A stretch of DNA of 64,000 nt from DASRZM01 sp035686365. Lineage in GTDB: Bacteria; Pseudomonadota; Gammaproteobacteria; Xanthomonadales; Xanthomonadaceae. Location: positions 24,504-88,503 of the forward strand of contig DASRZM010000087.1 in the NCBI GenBank assembly GCA_035686365.1, written 5' to 3'. Made by a program: the position numbers and the translations under genes. This document shows positions 40,287 to 51,122 of this stretch, piece by piece (the stretch's first letter is position 1; every line of letters begins with the position of its first letter). Under the pieces are notes generated by a model. That model had not been told where the DNA came from and ran no database searches. It saw only the letters and a program-made list of their open reading frames with translations.

Positions 40287-43200
40287 TCAATGGAAATCGC
40301 GCGACTGCGAATCCAGTTGCGGCAGCAGCGCACTGAAATCGATCAGGCGCCTGGCCATCAGGTGACGCACGCCGTCGCCGCATTCGAGCACGCCCTCCAC
40401 GCCGAGCAGCACCGCCTCGATCAGCGCCCGCCGCTGCCGGATCGCCAGGTCGCGCCAGACCACGACGTTGACGTGCCCGGTCTCGTCCTCCAGCGTCAGG
40501 AAGGTCACGCCGCTGGCCGTGTTGGGGCGCTGTCGCACGGTCACCAGGCCCGCATAACGGATCCAGGTGCCGTGCTCCAGGCGCTCGACCTCCCCGGCAC
40601 GGCGCACACGCCGGTGCGCGAGCTGGCGCCGTACCAGCGCGACCGGATGCCGCGCCAGCGACAGGCCGGTGGTGGCGTAATCGGCGTGGACCTCGTCGGC
40701 CAGCGAGGGCGGGCGCAGCGCCACGCGCGCCTCGCGCGGCGGCGCCGAGGCGGCGATGTCTTCGCCGGCATCGCTGCCGGCCACCGCCCAGTACGCGCGG
40801 TGCCGGTGCCCGGCCAGCGGCCGCAGCGCGCCGGCCGCAGCCAGCCGTTCACGCTCGTGGCGATCGAGCTGCGCGCGCCGCAGCAGGTCGCCGACATCGC
40901 CAAACGCCCGCTGCGAGCGCGCCGCGACGATGCGCTGCGCGCAGTCCTCGCCGATGCCCTCCACGTGGCGCAGGCCGAGTCGGAGTGCCAAAGGCCGGGA
41001 CTCGAGCGTGCAATCCCAATCGCTGTGCACCACATCCACCGGCCGCACCTCCACGCCATGGCGCCGCGCGTCGGCCACGATCTGCGCCGGCGCATAGAAG
41101 CCCATCGGCTGCGAGTTCAGCAGCGCGCAGGCGAATGCGGCCGGGTGGTGGCACTTGAGCCAGGCCGAGGCATACACCAGCAGCGCGAAGCTGGCCGCGT
41201 GCGATTCGGGAAAGCCGTAGCTGCCGAAGCCCTTGATCTGCTCGAAGATCTGCCCGGCGAACTCCGCCGAGTAGCCGCGCGCGGCCATGCCCGAGAGGAT
41301 GCGCCCGCGCCAGTGCTCGAGCCCGCCGCGCCGCTTCCACGCGGCCATCGACCGGCGCAGGCGGTCGGCCTCGCCGGCGCTGAAGCCGGCCGCGACCATC
41401 GCCAGGTGCATGACCTGCTCCTGGAAGATCGGCACGCCGAGCGTGCGCCCGAACACCTTGCGCAGCTGCGGCGACGGGAACTCGACCGGTTCCAGCCCCT
41501 GTCGCCGCCGCAGGTACGGATGCACCATCTTTCCCTGGATCGGGCCGGGCCGGACGATCGCCACCTCGATCACCAGGTCGTAGAAGTCGGCCGGTTTGAG
41601 CCGCGGCAGCATCGCCATCTGCGCGCGCGATTCGATCTGGAACACGCCCAGCGTGTCGGCGCGCTGGATCATTGCGTAAGTGGTCGGGTCCTCCTTCGGA
41701 ATCGTCGCCAGTTCCAGGTCGGGGCCGCCGTGGGCGCGCAGCAGGTCCAGGCATCGACGGATGCAGCTGAGCATGCCCAAAGCCAGGCAGTCGACCTTGA
41801 GCAGGCCCAGCGTCTCCAGGTCGTCCTTGTCCCACTGGATGATGGTGCGCCCCTCCATCGCCGCGTTCTCGACCGGCACCAGGTGGTGCAGCGGCTGTTC
41901 GGAGATCACGAAGCCGCCCACGTGCTGCGAGAGGTGGCGCGGGCATCCGGACAGCTCCTCGACCAGCGCCAGCAGCTGCCGCACGGGACGGCTGTCCGGA
42001 TCGAAGCCGCGTTCGGCCAGGCGCTGCGCCGCCGGTGCACCCTCGTTGCCCCAGGCGAAGGCGCGCGCGAGCTCGCCGAGCTGGTCCTCCGACAGTCCCA
42101 GCGCGCGGCCGACATCGCGGGCGGCGCTGCGCGGGCGATAGCAGATGACGGTGGCGGCCAGCGCCGCACGGTCGCGGCCATACTTGCCGTAGATGTACTG
42201 GATGACTTCCTCGCGGCGCTCGTGCTCGAAGTCGACGTCGATGTCGGGCGGCTCGTTGCGCTCCTTCGAGATGAAGCGCTCGAACAGCATCCCGATCATC
42301 TCCGGCGCCACCGCGGTGATGCCCAGGCAGTAGCACACCACCGAGTTGGCGGCCGAACCGCGTCCCTGGCACAGGATGCCGCGCGAACGCGCGAATGCGA
42401 CCACGTCCTGCACGGTCAGGAAGAAGGCCTCGTAGCCGAGTTCGGCAATCAGCGCCAGTTCGCGTTCGATCAGCGCCAGCGTGTCGTCGGGGACGCCACC
42501 GGGCCAGCGGCGTGCGGTGCCTTCGAAAGCCAGGGCACGCAGGTGCTGCGCGGGCGTCGTACCGGCCGGCACCAGCTCGTGCGGGTACTCGTACTTCAGA
42601 TCCGCCAGCGAGAAGCGGCAACGCCCGGCGATGCGCACGCTCTCGTCCATCAGCGCCTGCGGGTAGATGCGTGCCAGCACGTCGCGGCGGCGCAGGTGGC
42701 GCTCGCCATTGGGAAACAGCGCGAAGCCGCACTGCCCGACCGGCCGGCCCACGCGGATCGCGGTCAGCACGTCCTGCAGCGCACGGCGCGCACGCACGTG
42801 CATGTGCACGTCGCCGGCGGCCACGCAGGGCAGGGCGTGGCGCCGCGCGAACGCCAGCAGCTGTGTCAGCCGCGCCGCGTCGTCGGGGCCGCGGTGCAGC
42901 TCCACCGCCAGCCAGGCGCGATCGGGAAAGCGCGCCTGCAGCCAGGCGGCGGTTTCCTCCTGCAGCGTATCGGCGGGCACCCACAGCGCCAGCAGGCCCC
43001 CGGCGGCGCCATCGAAATCGCCGCGGCCGATGCAGTACTCGCCCTTGGCGCTGCGCCGGCGCGCGCGCGTGACCAGCCGGCACAGGTTCGAATAACCGGC
43101 GGCATCCTCGACCAGCAGCACCAGCCTGGGCCCGTCGGCCAGCACGAGCTCGCTGCCCACGATCAGCGGCACGCCGGTTTCCTGCGAGGCTTCGTAGGCG

Positions 43201-43355
43201 CGCACGATGCCGGCCAGCGAGCACTCGTCGGTGATCGCCAGCGCGGTGTAGCCGAGTTGCTTCGCCCGTTCGAACAGCTCCTGCGCGCTGGACGCGCCAC
43301 GCTGGAAGCTGAAGTTGCTCAGGCAGTGCAGCTCGGCGTAGGCGGGTGCGCTCAT
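40287..43355 (-). CDS. dnaE2: Error-prone DNA polymerase III alpha subunit (ImuC/DnaE2)
   Basis: A 1022-aa C-family polymerase used for damage-induced mutagenesis. The N-terminal PHP domain ([33 protein letters not shown]) is followed by the palm with catalytic Asp residues in [14 protein letters not shown] near 371 and [11 protein letters not shown] further on, a helix-hairpin-helix region ([16 protein letters not shown]) and an OB fold with [18 protein letters not shown]. It is last in the lexA-imuA-imuB-dnaE2 cassette but separated from imuB by 355 bp of hairpins, so it may be partly uncoupled. Confidence 0.95.
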   Translation of the reverse strand: MSAPAYAELHCLSNFSFQRGASSAQELFERAKQLGYTALAITDECSLAGIVRAYEASQETGVPLIVGSELVLADGPRLVLLVEDAAGYSNLCRLVTRARRRSAKGEYCIGRGDFDGAAGGLLALWVPADTLQEETAAWLQARFPDRAWLAVELHRGPDDAARLTQLLAFARRHALPCVAAGDVHMHVRARRALQDVLTAIRVGRPVGQCGFALFPNGERHLRRRDVLARIYPQALMDESVRIAGRCRFSLADLKYEYPHELVPAGTTPAQHLRALAFEGTARRWPGGVPDDTLALIERELALIAELGYEAFFLTVQDVVAFARSRGILCQGRGSAANSVVCYCLGITAVAPEMIGMLFERFISKERNEPPDIDVDFEHERREEVIQYIYGKYGRDRAALAATVICYRPRSAARDVGRALGLSEDQLGELARAFAWGNEGAPAAQRLAERGFDPDSRPVRQLLALVEELSGCPRHLSQHVGGFVISEQPLHHLVPVENAAMEGRTIIQWDKDDLETLGLLKVDCLALGMLSCIRRCLDLLRAHGGPDLELATIPKEDPTTYAMIQRADTLGVFQIESRAQMAMLPRLKPADFYDLVIEVAIVRPGPIQGKMVHPYLRRRQGLEPVEFPSPQLRKVFGRTLGVPIFQEQVMHLAMVAAGFSAGEADRLRRSMAAWKRRGGLEHWRGRILSGMAARGYSAEFAGQIFEQIKGFGSYGFPESHAASFALLVYASAWLKCHHPAAFACALLNSQPMGFYAPAQIVADARRHGVEVRPVDVVHSDWDCTLESRPLALRLGLRHVEGIGEDCAQRIVAARSQRAFGDVGDLLRRAQLDRHERERLAAAGALRPLAGHRHRAYWAVAGSDAGEDIAASAPPREARVALRPPSLADEVHADYATTGLSLARHPVALVRRQLAHRRVRRAGEVERLEHGTWIRYAGLVTVRQRPNTASGVTFLTLEDETGHVNVVVWRDLAIRQRRALIEAVLLGVEGVLECGDGVRHLMARRLIDFSALLPQLDSQSRDFH

Positions 43356-43371
43356 GTCCCGTACGTCCCCC

Positions 43372-43402
43372 TCCCTTTTCGCCGCAGGCGAAAGGGGAGG
43401 GT
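43372..43402 (-). terminator. Hairpin just upstream of dnaE2
   Basis: Arms CTCCCTTTTCGCC and GGCGAAAGGGGAG with a GCA loop pair over 13 bp with one G-T. It lies 17 bp before the dnaE2 start, inside the imu transcript, with no T-run on either strand. It could weaken read-through into dnaE2 or mask its ribosome site. Confidence 0.45.
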
Positions 43403-43447
43403 CGGTGACGCCGAGAACCGTTGCGTGGCCGACCCGCGGACTTCCAC

Positions 43448-43660
43448 AGCGAAGCGGCAGCCGGGATCCGAGGGCGTCGCCTCCGCAGCGGCGGCGGGCG
43501 GACGATCAGGCCCCGAAGGGGGCGCGCACAGGGATGAGCGCGCGTTTGCGCTCGGACAGGATGTCCGATCGCAAACCCCGGCCGCCCGACGCGGACCCGG
43601 AGCGCGCAGCGCGGAGGGCGCGAGGAACAGCAGCCCTCGGATACCGGCTGCCGCTTCGCT
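43448..43660. mobile_element. 213-bp inverted-repeat element (MITE-like) in the imu operon
   Basis: Inverted termini 43448-43475 and 43633-43660 match over 28 nt with a single mismatch (starting AGCGAAGCGGCAGCCGG). The interior holds another palindrome, TTTGCGCTCGGACA against TGTCCGATCGCAAA near 43545-43580, and no ORF with start signals. I could not find a clear target duplication. Similar GGACATCCTGTCC hairpins are common intergenic repeats in Xanthomonadales, so this may be a repeat insertion rather than an active element. Confidence 0.6.
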
Positions 43661-43710
43661 CCGCGTCGCTGCATGTCGCCCACGGGACGTGCTTCGGCTC
43701 CGGGTGGATC

Positions 43711-45114
43711 TCATGCGAACCACCCGTGCAGCATCCAGCCGTCCGAGCCCGGCGCGCGCCAGGCCCAGGCGCGCTGGCCGGTGTCGAGCTCGACCATGTA
43801 GTAGTCGCGGCGCACCTCGCCGCCGTCCCACCAGCCCGACTCGATGCGTTCGGGACCACCCAGCACACGGACGCTGCGTGCACGCAGCGGGATCGGACGC
43901 TCCAGAAGCCACAGCGGGCGCGGGCGGCGTTCCACCGCGTCCGTGGCCGTGGCCGCGCGCGCGGCCGCGTACTCGGGGCGGTGTTCGGCGACCGCGCCCA
44001 GGTCGTGGACGGCCTCGTCGCCGAGACGTGCGCGCAGCCGCTCGGCCAGCGCCGGCCAGTCCAGCCCCTGACCGTGCACCGGCGTGAACAGGTCGCGCAG
44101 CTCGGGCCGGAACGGCGGCAGCTCGACGGCTTCCAGCGCCAGCGCCACCACCGGCGCGGCGATCACGGCGCGTTCGAGCCGCCCGCGTGCGAACTCCAGC
44201 AGCGCAGCCGGATCGCGCTGCGCACTGCGCAGGCCGACCCGCACGCGCGTGGGCGCGTGGTCCTCGTGCTCCAGGTGCAGCGTGTAGCGCTCCACACCAC
44301 CGTCGCGCGCGGACAGGAACAGCGCCAGCTCGCGGCACAGGCGCTGCAGCGGGAACAGCAGCGCCTCGACGCTGGCGACGGCGCCGGCCAGCTCCAGGCG
44401 CTGTCCGAAGCGCTCGGCGGGGCGGTAGATCTCGAACGGTTCGGCCGCCTCGCCGCGCAGGCGGTCCAGGTGCGCGAGCGCGGCCGCGCCGATGCGGCGC
44501 GCCAGCTCCGCCCGCGGCAACCGGAACAGTTCGCGCAGGTGGCGCAGGCCCATGCGCGCGAGCGCCGCCACGGTGTCCCCGGGCAGGCCGCTGCCGGCCA
44601 GCGGCAACTGGCCCAGCGCGACCTGCATCGGCTCGCGTGCGAGCACGGCCAGGCCGTCGTGGCGGCAGGCCAGCACCCGCGCCGCGCGCGCCACCGGCGC
44701 CACCACGATGCGGTGGGCGTGGCCCAGCAGGGCGAGGTCGTGGCGCAGGCGCCGTTCCAGCCGCGGCCAGCCGCCGAACAGCTTCAGGCTGGCACCGACC
44801 TCCAGCAGCAGCGCCTGTCCGTCGGGAACCGCAACCTGGCTGGTGAATCCATAGGCCCAGGCGGCCAGCAGGTCGCGACGACGGCGCTCGGCCGCGGCGT
44901 CGCGGCGGCGCAGCACCAGGTCCGGACACAGCGCCTGCGCGGCGGCCAGGCTCTGCCCGGGGCGCAGGCCGCGGGCGCCGGCGGCGGCATCGCAGCCCAG
45001 CAGCACCCGGTCGGACGCCTCCGCCCCGAGCAGGACCTGCGGCCGGATTTCCCCGTCCGCGAGCGAGAGCGCCTCGAAGGCCAGCTCCGGCAGATGGATG
45101 CAGGCGTACAGCAT
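43711..45114 (-). CDS. imuB: ImuB, inactive Y-family polymerase-like subunit
   Basis: A 467-aa mutasome scaffold. It resembles Y-family polymerases, but the first metal-binding Asp position reads CIHLPELAFEAL and no acidic triad is visible, as known for ImuB, which binds the beta clamp and recruits ImuC. The helix-hairpin-helix/thumb area is at about 190-240 (LARMGLRHLRELFRLPRAELARR). The C-terminus is rich in Trp and Arg (YYMVELDTGQRAWAW). It lies 10 bp downstream of imuA. Confidence 0.92.
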   Translation of the reverse strand: MLYACIHLPELAFEALSLADGEIRPQVLLGAEASDRVLLGCDAAAGARGLRPGQSLAAAQALCPDLVLRRRDAAAERRRRDLLAAWAYGFTSQVAVPDGQALLLEVGASLKLFGGWPRLERRLRHDLALLGHAHRIVVAPVARAARVLACRHDGLAVLAREPMQVALGQLPLAGSGLPGDTVAALARMGLRHLRELFRLPRAELARRIGAAALAHLDRLRGEAAEPFEIYRPAERFGQRLELAGAVASVEALLFPLQRLCRELALFLSARDGGVERYTLHLEHEDHAPTRVRVGLRSAQRDPAALLEFARGRLERAVIAAPVVALALEAVELPPFRPELRDLFTPVHGQGLDWPALAERLRARLGDEAVHDLGAVAEHRPEYAAARAATATDAVERRPRPLWLLERPIPLRARSVRVLGGPERIESGWWDGGEVRRDYYMVELDTGQRAWAWRAPGSDGWMLHGWFA

Positions 45115-45124
45115 CGGAAGCCGC

Positions 45125-45745
45125 TCAGCCGCATGCGCGCCAGTGCAGCGCCGTGCCCGGCACGAAGCTGCCTTTCGACTTCAAGACATCCACGCAGATG
45201 TTTGATTCTTTTCTATAAATACGAAGACGCAATGCGGCGGGGCTGGCCTCCCCGACCTGCTCCAGCGGACGCATCAGGAAGGCCAGCGCGGCGCCGCCGA
45301 CAGCGGCGATCTGCAACCGCCGCAGTTGCCGGTAATCCACCCGCGGCAACCAGCCCAGCACGCCGCCGCAGCAGCCCGCGCGCAGGCACTGCTCCATCGC
45401 CCAGGCGGCCTGGGCCGGCGGCGCCGCGATCACGCCGAGTTGCCGCAGCGGCAGCTCGCGCGCGGCCAGTGCCGGCGGGTAGGGCAGGTAGGGCGGGCAG
45501 ACCCAGACGATGTGGCGTTGCCGTCGCGCCAGCGTGCGCAGCGCCGGCATCAGCAGTTCCATCTCGCCGAGGCCGTCGTGCGCGAGCAGCAGCTCGCACA
45601 GGCCGCTGGCCGGCCAGCCATGGTCGGGCAACAGCGCGTCGAGCGCGTCCCAGCCGGTGGCCACGGCATCGCGGCGCGGCGCGGGGCGGTTGCGGCGCCA
45701 CACCGCCGGATGTTCGAGGACGGTGGCCAGGGCATCGCTGCGCAT
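45125..45745 (-). CDS. imuA: ImuA, translesion synthesis accessory RecA-like protein
   Basis: A 206-aa RecA/SulA-like protein. It shows VATGWDALDALLPDHGWPASGLCELL near residue 30, MELLMPALRTLARRQRHIVWVCPPYLPY and a C-terminal arm. ImuA binds ImuB and regulates mutasome assembly. The last 25 or so codons (45160-45235) are markedly AT-rich for this genome, encoding RIYRKESNICVDVLKSKGSF. lexA lies 5 bp upstream and imuB 10 bp downstream, so one SOS-controlled transcript is expected. Confidence 0.9.
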   Translation of the reverse strand: MRSDALATVLEHPAVWRRNRPAPRRDAVATGWDALDALLPDHGWPASGLCELLLAHDGLGEMELLMPALRTLARRQRHIVWVCPPYLPYPPALAARELPLRQLGVIAAPPAQAAWAMEQCLRAGCCGGVLGWLPRVDYRQLRRLQIAAVGGAALAFLMRPLEQVGEASPAALRLRIYRKESNICVDVLKSKGSFVPGTALHWRACG

Positions 45746-45750
45746 GGCCG

Positions 45751-46374
45751 TCAGCCGCGTCGGATGGTGCCGACGTGGACACCCTCGATGGCGAAGCTGT
45801 CGGTGCGCCTGGGATCGACCACGATCGGGTCGTAGTCCGGGTTGGCGGGCAGCAGCAGCAGGCGGTCGCCGGCGCGGTGCAGGCGCTTGACCGTGACCTC
45901 CTCGTCCAGCCGCGCCACCACGATCTGTCCGTTCTCGGCGCTGCGCGTACGGTGCACGGCGACCAGGTCACCGTCCAGGATGCCGGCATCGCGCATGCTC
46001 ATGCCCTCCACCCGCATCAGGAAGTGCGGGCGCGGCCGGAACAGGGCGCGGTCCAGTGCGTAGCGGGACTCGATGTTGCCCTCCGAAAGGATCGGGGTAC
46101 CGGCGGCCACGCGGCCCACCAGCGGCAGCGCCAGCAGGTCGCCGGAAGCCGGCCCGGCGGCGCCGGCCAGCAGCCGCAGCCCGCGATGGGCGGACGAGCG
46201 CTGCAGCCAGCCCTTGCGCGCCAGTGCGTCGATATGCGCCTGCGCCGAGCTGTGCTGGCGGTAGCCCAGCGCTTGGGCGATCTCGCGCAGCGTCGGTGGC
46301 CGGCCTTCGGCCGCGGCGTGGGCGGCGATGAAGTCCAGTACCTGCTGCTGGCGGGGGGAGAGGGGAGCCGGCAT
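45751..46374 (-). CDS. lexA: LexA repressor (cassette-associated LexA2 type)
   Basis: A 207-aa SOS repressor. The winged HTH covers residues 1-65 (LSPRQQQVLDFIAAHA; REIAQALGYRQHSSAQAHIDAL). The self-cleavage bond is Ala91-Gly92 in RVAAGTP, with catalytic Ser126 (VEGMSMRD) and Lys163 (VTVKRL). It lies in the imuA-imuB-dnaE2 cassette and has a GTAC-N4-GTAC operator at its own start, as for LexA2 of Pseudomonas putida. No Shine-Dalgarno is seen before the ATG, so the mRNA may be leaderless. Confidence 0.95.
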   Translation of the reverse strand: MPAPLSPRQQQVLDFIAAHAAAEGRPPTLREIAQALGYRQHSSAQAHIDALARKGWLQRSSAHRGLRLLAGAAGPASGDLLALPLVGRVAAGTPILSEGNIESRYALDRALFRPRPHFLMRVEGMSMRDAGILDGDLVAVHRTRSAENGQIVVARLDEEVTVKRLHRAGDRLLLLPANPDYDPIVVDPRRTDSFAIEGVHVGTIRRG

Positions 46375-46376
46375 GG

Positions 46377-46396
46377 GTACAAATGTACGTATGTTC
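46377..46396 (-). promoter_or_regulatory. LexA2-type operator
   Basis: GTAC, four bases, GTAC (46377-46388) is a perfect palindromic half-site pair; a third, imperfect half-site (GTTC on the plus strand) follows with the same 4-bp spacing at 46393-46396. It covers the predicted -10 and the start codon region of lexA, the right place for autorepression of the cassette. Confidence 0.75.
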
Positions 46397-46410
46397 GAAG
46401 CCCCTCGCAA
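46382..46410 (-). promoter_or_regulatory. Predicted lexA promoter
   Basis: On the minus strand TTGCGA (46405-46410) and TACATT (46382-46387) are 17 bp apart. A transcript from this promoter would begin at about the lexA ATG, consistent with the missing ribosome-binding site. Confidence 0.55.
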
Positions 46411-46468
46411 GTGCGCCTCCGGGCGCCCGAAGGCTGTGCTCCGTAGGCCGGGCCGGTGGGCGTCACCT

Positions 46469-46495
46469 GTAGGAGCGGCCGTTGGCCGCGATCGG
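46469..46495 (+). repeat. REP-like hairpin
   Basis: Reads GTAGGAGCGGCC, loop GTT, then GGCCGCGATCGG. Left-hand REP unit of the block around snap-back copy c. Confidence 0.75.
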
Positions 46496-46709
46496 GCGGA
46501 GCGAAGGCCCCAATATGCCTTGAGCCGAGTGCCGCGGTCCGGGATCGCTTGCCGGGACGTTGGCGCCATGGATGGCGCCAAAGAGCCCCCATGGACGGGT
46601 GCACGGCGATCCCGGCAAGCGATACCGGGCCGCGGCACGGCCTACGGAGCGCAAATTCCGACGTGCGACGATCCGGGGCGCATCGTCTGCGCCCGGAACC
46701 ATTCGCAAG

Positions 46710-46736
46710 CCGATCGCGGCCATGGGCCGCTCCCAC
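46710..46736 (-). repeat. REP-like hairpin
   Basis: Same family in the opposite orientation, with GTGGGAGC in place of GTAGGAGC. Together with 46469 it brackets the snap-back element, like a two-unit REP cluster. Confidence 0.7.
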
Positions 46737-46871
46737 AACCGGCTTCGATGCGCGCACCCAGGTGCGTCGGTGCGGCTCTGCGTCGGAATGCGGGGCCGGG
46801 AGGATTGACGCGGTCTTGTCCGGGGACGCGGCTATGCTGACCGGATACGACCACACCGCGGGAGGGATGTC

Positions 46872-47669
46872 ATGCGTACCCTGATGCTGGCCGGGCTGCT
46901 GCTGGCGAGCCCGTTCGCGTTCGCCGCGATGCAGACCCGGGAGGTGACCTGGACGCTGGAGGACATCGAGTACCAGGGGTTCGTGGTCTATGACGATGCC
47001 GGCGGCAAGCGCCCGGGCCTGGTGATGGTGCCCAACTGGATGGGGGTCAATCCCGACCAGGTCGAAATGGCGCAGCAGATCGCCGGCGACGACTACGTAG
47101 TGCTGGTCGCCGACGTCTACGGCAAGGACGTGCGGCCGCAGAACCCCAACGAGGCTTCGGCGGCGGCGAAGAATGCCCGCGCCGATCCACGGGGGCTGCG
47201 CGCACGCGCGCGCAAGGCGGTCGCGGTGCTCAAGGAGCAGGCCGGAAAGGCCCCGCTGGATACCACGAAGATCGGTGCCATCGGTTTCTGCTTCGGCGGC
47301 TCCACGGTGCTGGAACTGGCGCGCGACGGTGCCGGGATTTCCGGGGTGGCCTCGTTCCACGGCGGGCTGGCAACCACGCTGCCGGCCGAGTCCGGCAAGG
47401 TCCGGGCCGGCGTGCTGGTGCTCAACGGCGCCGCAGACGCCGGCGTGGAAGCCGGGCAGATCCAGGCCTTCGAGCAGGAGATGGACGCGGCCGGTGTCGA
47501 CTGGGTGTTCGTGAATTTCGCCGACGCCGTGCACTGCTTCACCGAGCCCACCGCGAACCGGCCGCCCAACTGCGTGTACCACGAGCGTTCGGCCAGGCGC
47601 GCGTTCGCGATGATGGACGATTTCTTCGCCGAGGTGTTTGCGCGGGAGTCTGCCGCGGACGGACCGTGA
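46872..47669 (+). CDS. Exported dienelactone hydrolase family protein
   Basis: A 265-aa alpha/beta hydrolase with a signal peptide (MRTLMLAGLLLASPFAFA). The nucleophile elbow GFCFGGS carries Cys in place of Ser, as in dienelactone hydrolases; the acid is probably Asp in NGAADAGV and the base His in FADAVHCFTEP. These enzymes hydrolyse lactones and small esters; the natural substrate is unknown. A GGAGGGAT ribosome site precedes the ATG. The next gene on the same strand encodes a cytochrome c. Confidence 0.88.
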   Translation: MRTLMLAGLLLASPFAFAAMQTREVTWTLEDIEYQGFVVYDDAGGKRPGLVMVPNWMGVNPDQVEMAQQIAGDDYVVLVADVYGKDVRPQNPNEASAAAKNARADPRGLRARARKAVAVLKEQAGKAPLDTTKIGAIGFCFGGSTVLELARDGAGISGVASFHGGLATTLPAESGKVRAGVLVLNGAADAGVEAGQIQAFEQEMDAAGVDWVFVNFADAVHCFTEPTANRPPNCVYHERSARRAFAMMDDFFAEVFARESAADGP

Positions 47670-47715
47670 ACGCGGCAGTCGCATCGTGGCCGCAGGCGCG
47701 CTAGCGTATGCGGCC

Positions 47716-48297
47716 ATGAACGCACGCACCGTGATTTTCGCGACCGCCATCCTGGCCTGCGGCCCCGCCGCCGCGACCGGCGAATCGTCGGTGACGGCCT
47801 GCCTGGAGTGCCATGGCCGGGCCGAATACCACGGGCAGGCCCCGGCCATCGCCGGCCAGCACGACCCGTACATGCAGGTGCAGCTGCGTCGCTTCCGCGA
47901 CCGCCATCGCGACGTGTTCCCGATGAGCGCCTTCGCCGGCGGGCTCGACGATGACCGGATCGCGGCGATCGCCGGGGCGCTCTCGCGGCTGCCGTGGATC
48001 GCGCAGTGCAGTGGATTCGACGCCACCGCGGCGGAGCAGGGCGCCGCCCAGGCCGGTCGCATGGGGTGCCCGGATTGCCATGGCGCCGGCTTCGAAGGCG
48101 TGGAGGTGATTCCGCGGCTGGCCGGGCAGGATCCGGTCTACCTGGAGCGTCAGATCCGCAACTTCATCCAGGGGCGGCGCTATCACCCGCCGACCGCGAG
48201 CGGGCTGCACATGGACACGCTCGAGGCACCGGAGGTCGCGGCGCTGGCGGCCTACATCAACAGCCTGGGGCCATGTCCGGCACGAGCGGGGCGGTGA
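47716..48297 (+). CDS. Exported dihaem cytochrome c (c4-like)
   Basis: A 193-aa periplasmic protein: signal peptide cleaved near AAATGES, then two class I haem c domains with CLECH (29-33) and CPDCH (118-122). The layout matches cytochrome c4, which carries electrons to terminal oxidases. Met residues available as distal ligands lie around SAFAGG and LHMDTLE. ATG 47716 is the first start placed ahead of a signal peptide; the open frame upstream is not used. Confidence 0.87.
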   Translation: MNARTVIFATAILACGPAAATGESSVTACLECHGRAEYHGQAPAIAGQHDPYMQVQLRRFRDRHRDVFPMSAFAGGLDDDRIAAIAGALSRLPWIAQCSGFDATAAEQGAAQAGRMGCPDCHGAGFEGVEVIPRLAGQDPVYLERQIRNFIQGRRYHPPTASGLHMDTLEAPEVAALAAYINSLGPCPARAGR

Positions 48298-48580
48298 GCG
48301 CTCGCGGCCCCGGCCGCTTGCATCGGTAGGCCGTAGCGCCGTCGTACCGGGGATCGCCGGCAACGCCGGCTCCTACACGGGGAAGACGACACGCAGAGAA
48401 AGCGGGAGGGCCGCGGCCCGGCTACGGAGCGGATGTGGCTTCGATGCAATGGTGCGGCAGGCCGATCGCGGCCAGGGGCCGCTCCCACGCGCTTTGGCGG
48501 GTGTTGTCGCGGTGCGGATCGCCGGCAACGTCGGCTCCTACGGAGGAGCTATTGGCGGTACCAAGGGGCCGCGCTGCGGC
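48298..48580. repeat. REP-like hairpin cluster between cytochrome c and ppsA
   Basis: A 283-bp gap between convergent genes with three REP-like hairpins: GATCGCCGGC...GCCGGCTCCTAC at 48352-48376, the GGCCGC type at 48462-48488, and GATCGCCGGC...GTCGGCTCCTAC at 48517-48541. All end in CTCCTAC or CTCCCAC. No gene is seen. Confidence 0.75.
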
Positions 48581-50983
<2,403 letters not shown>

Positions 50984-51016
50984 ATGATGCCGGTCCGCCG
51001 CCGCCCGTCACAAGGG

Positions 51017-51068
51017 AAGGTCCGATCCAGTCCATCCTGGACTGGATCAGACTCGCCGAGTCCGGCAC
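51017..51068 (-). repeat. Hairpin-chain repeat, copy C (partial, inverted)
   Basis: Matches the reverse complement of the right third of copy B over about 52 bp. It includes a perfect 11-bp hairpin GATCCAGTCCA/TGGACTGGATC (51024-51048) and GACTCG-C-CGAGTC (51050-51062). It lies in the 139-bp divergent ppsA/ppsR intergenic region, so it is transcribed in at least one 5' leader. Confidence 0.8.
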
Positions 51069-51122
51069 GCAGAAGCCCTCCGGTACGCACTAGACTGTGC
51101 CTTCCCCGCAGCGGACCCCGCG

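Larger units (their letters stand above)
46439..46740. repeat. Long snap-back palindrome, copy c, flanked by two REP units
   Basis: Fills most of the 497-bp gap between lexA and the hydrolase gene. Arms 46529-46557 and 46610-46638 pair over 29 nt with 2 mismatches. Inside is TTGGCGCCA/TGGCGCCAA with a TGGA loop (46560-46581) and the 23-nt core at 46585-46607, 22 of 23 identical to copy a. REP-like hairpins lie at 46469-46495 and 46710-46736 in opposite orientation. No gene is credible in this gap. Confidence 0.8.

Noticed and set aside
43356..43400. A GTAC before dnaE2 considered as a second LexA2 box
   Set aside because: Only one half-site is present; no partner GTAC or GTGC lies at the required 4-bp spacing.
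40197..44087. A 1296-codon plus-strand frame opposite dnaE2
   Set aside because: Shadow of dnaE2 and imuB; His/Arg/Gln-rich translation with no recognisable domain.
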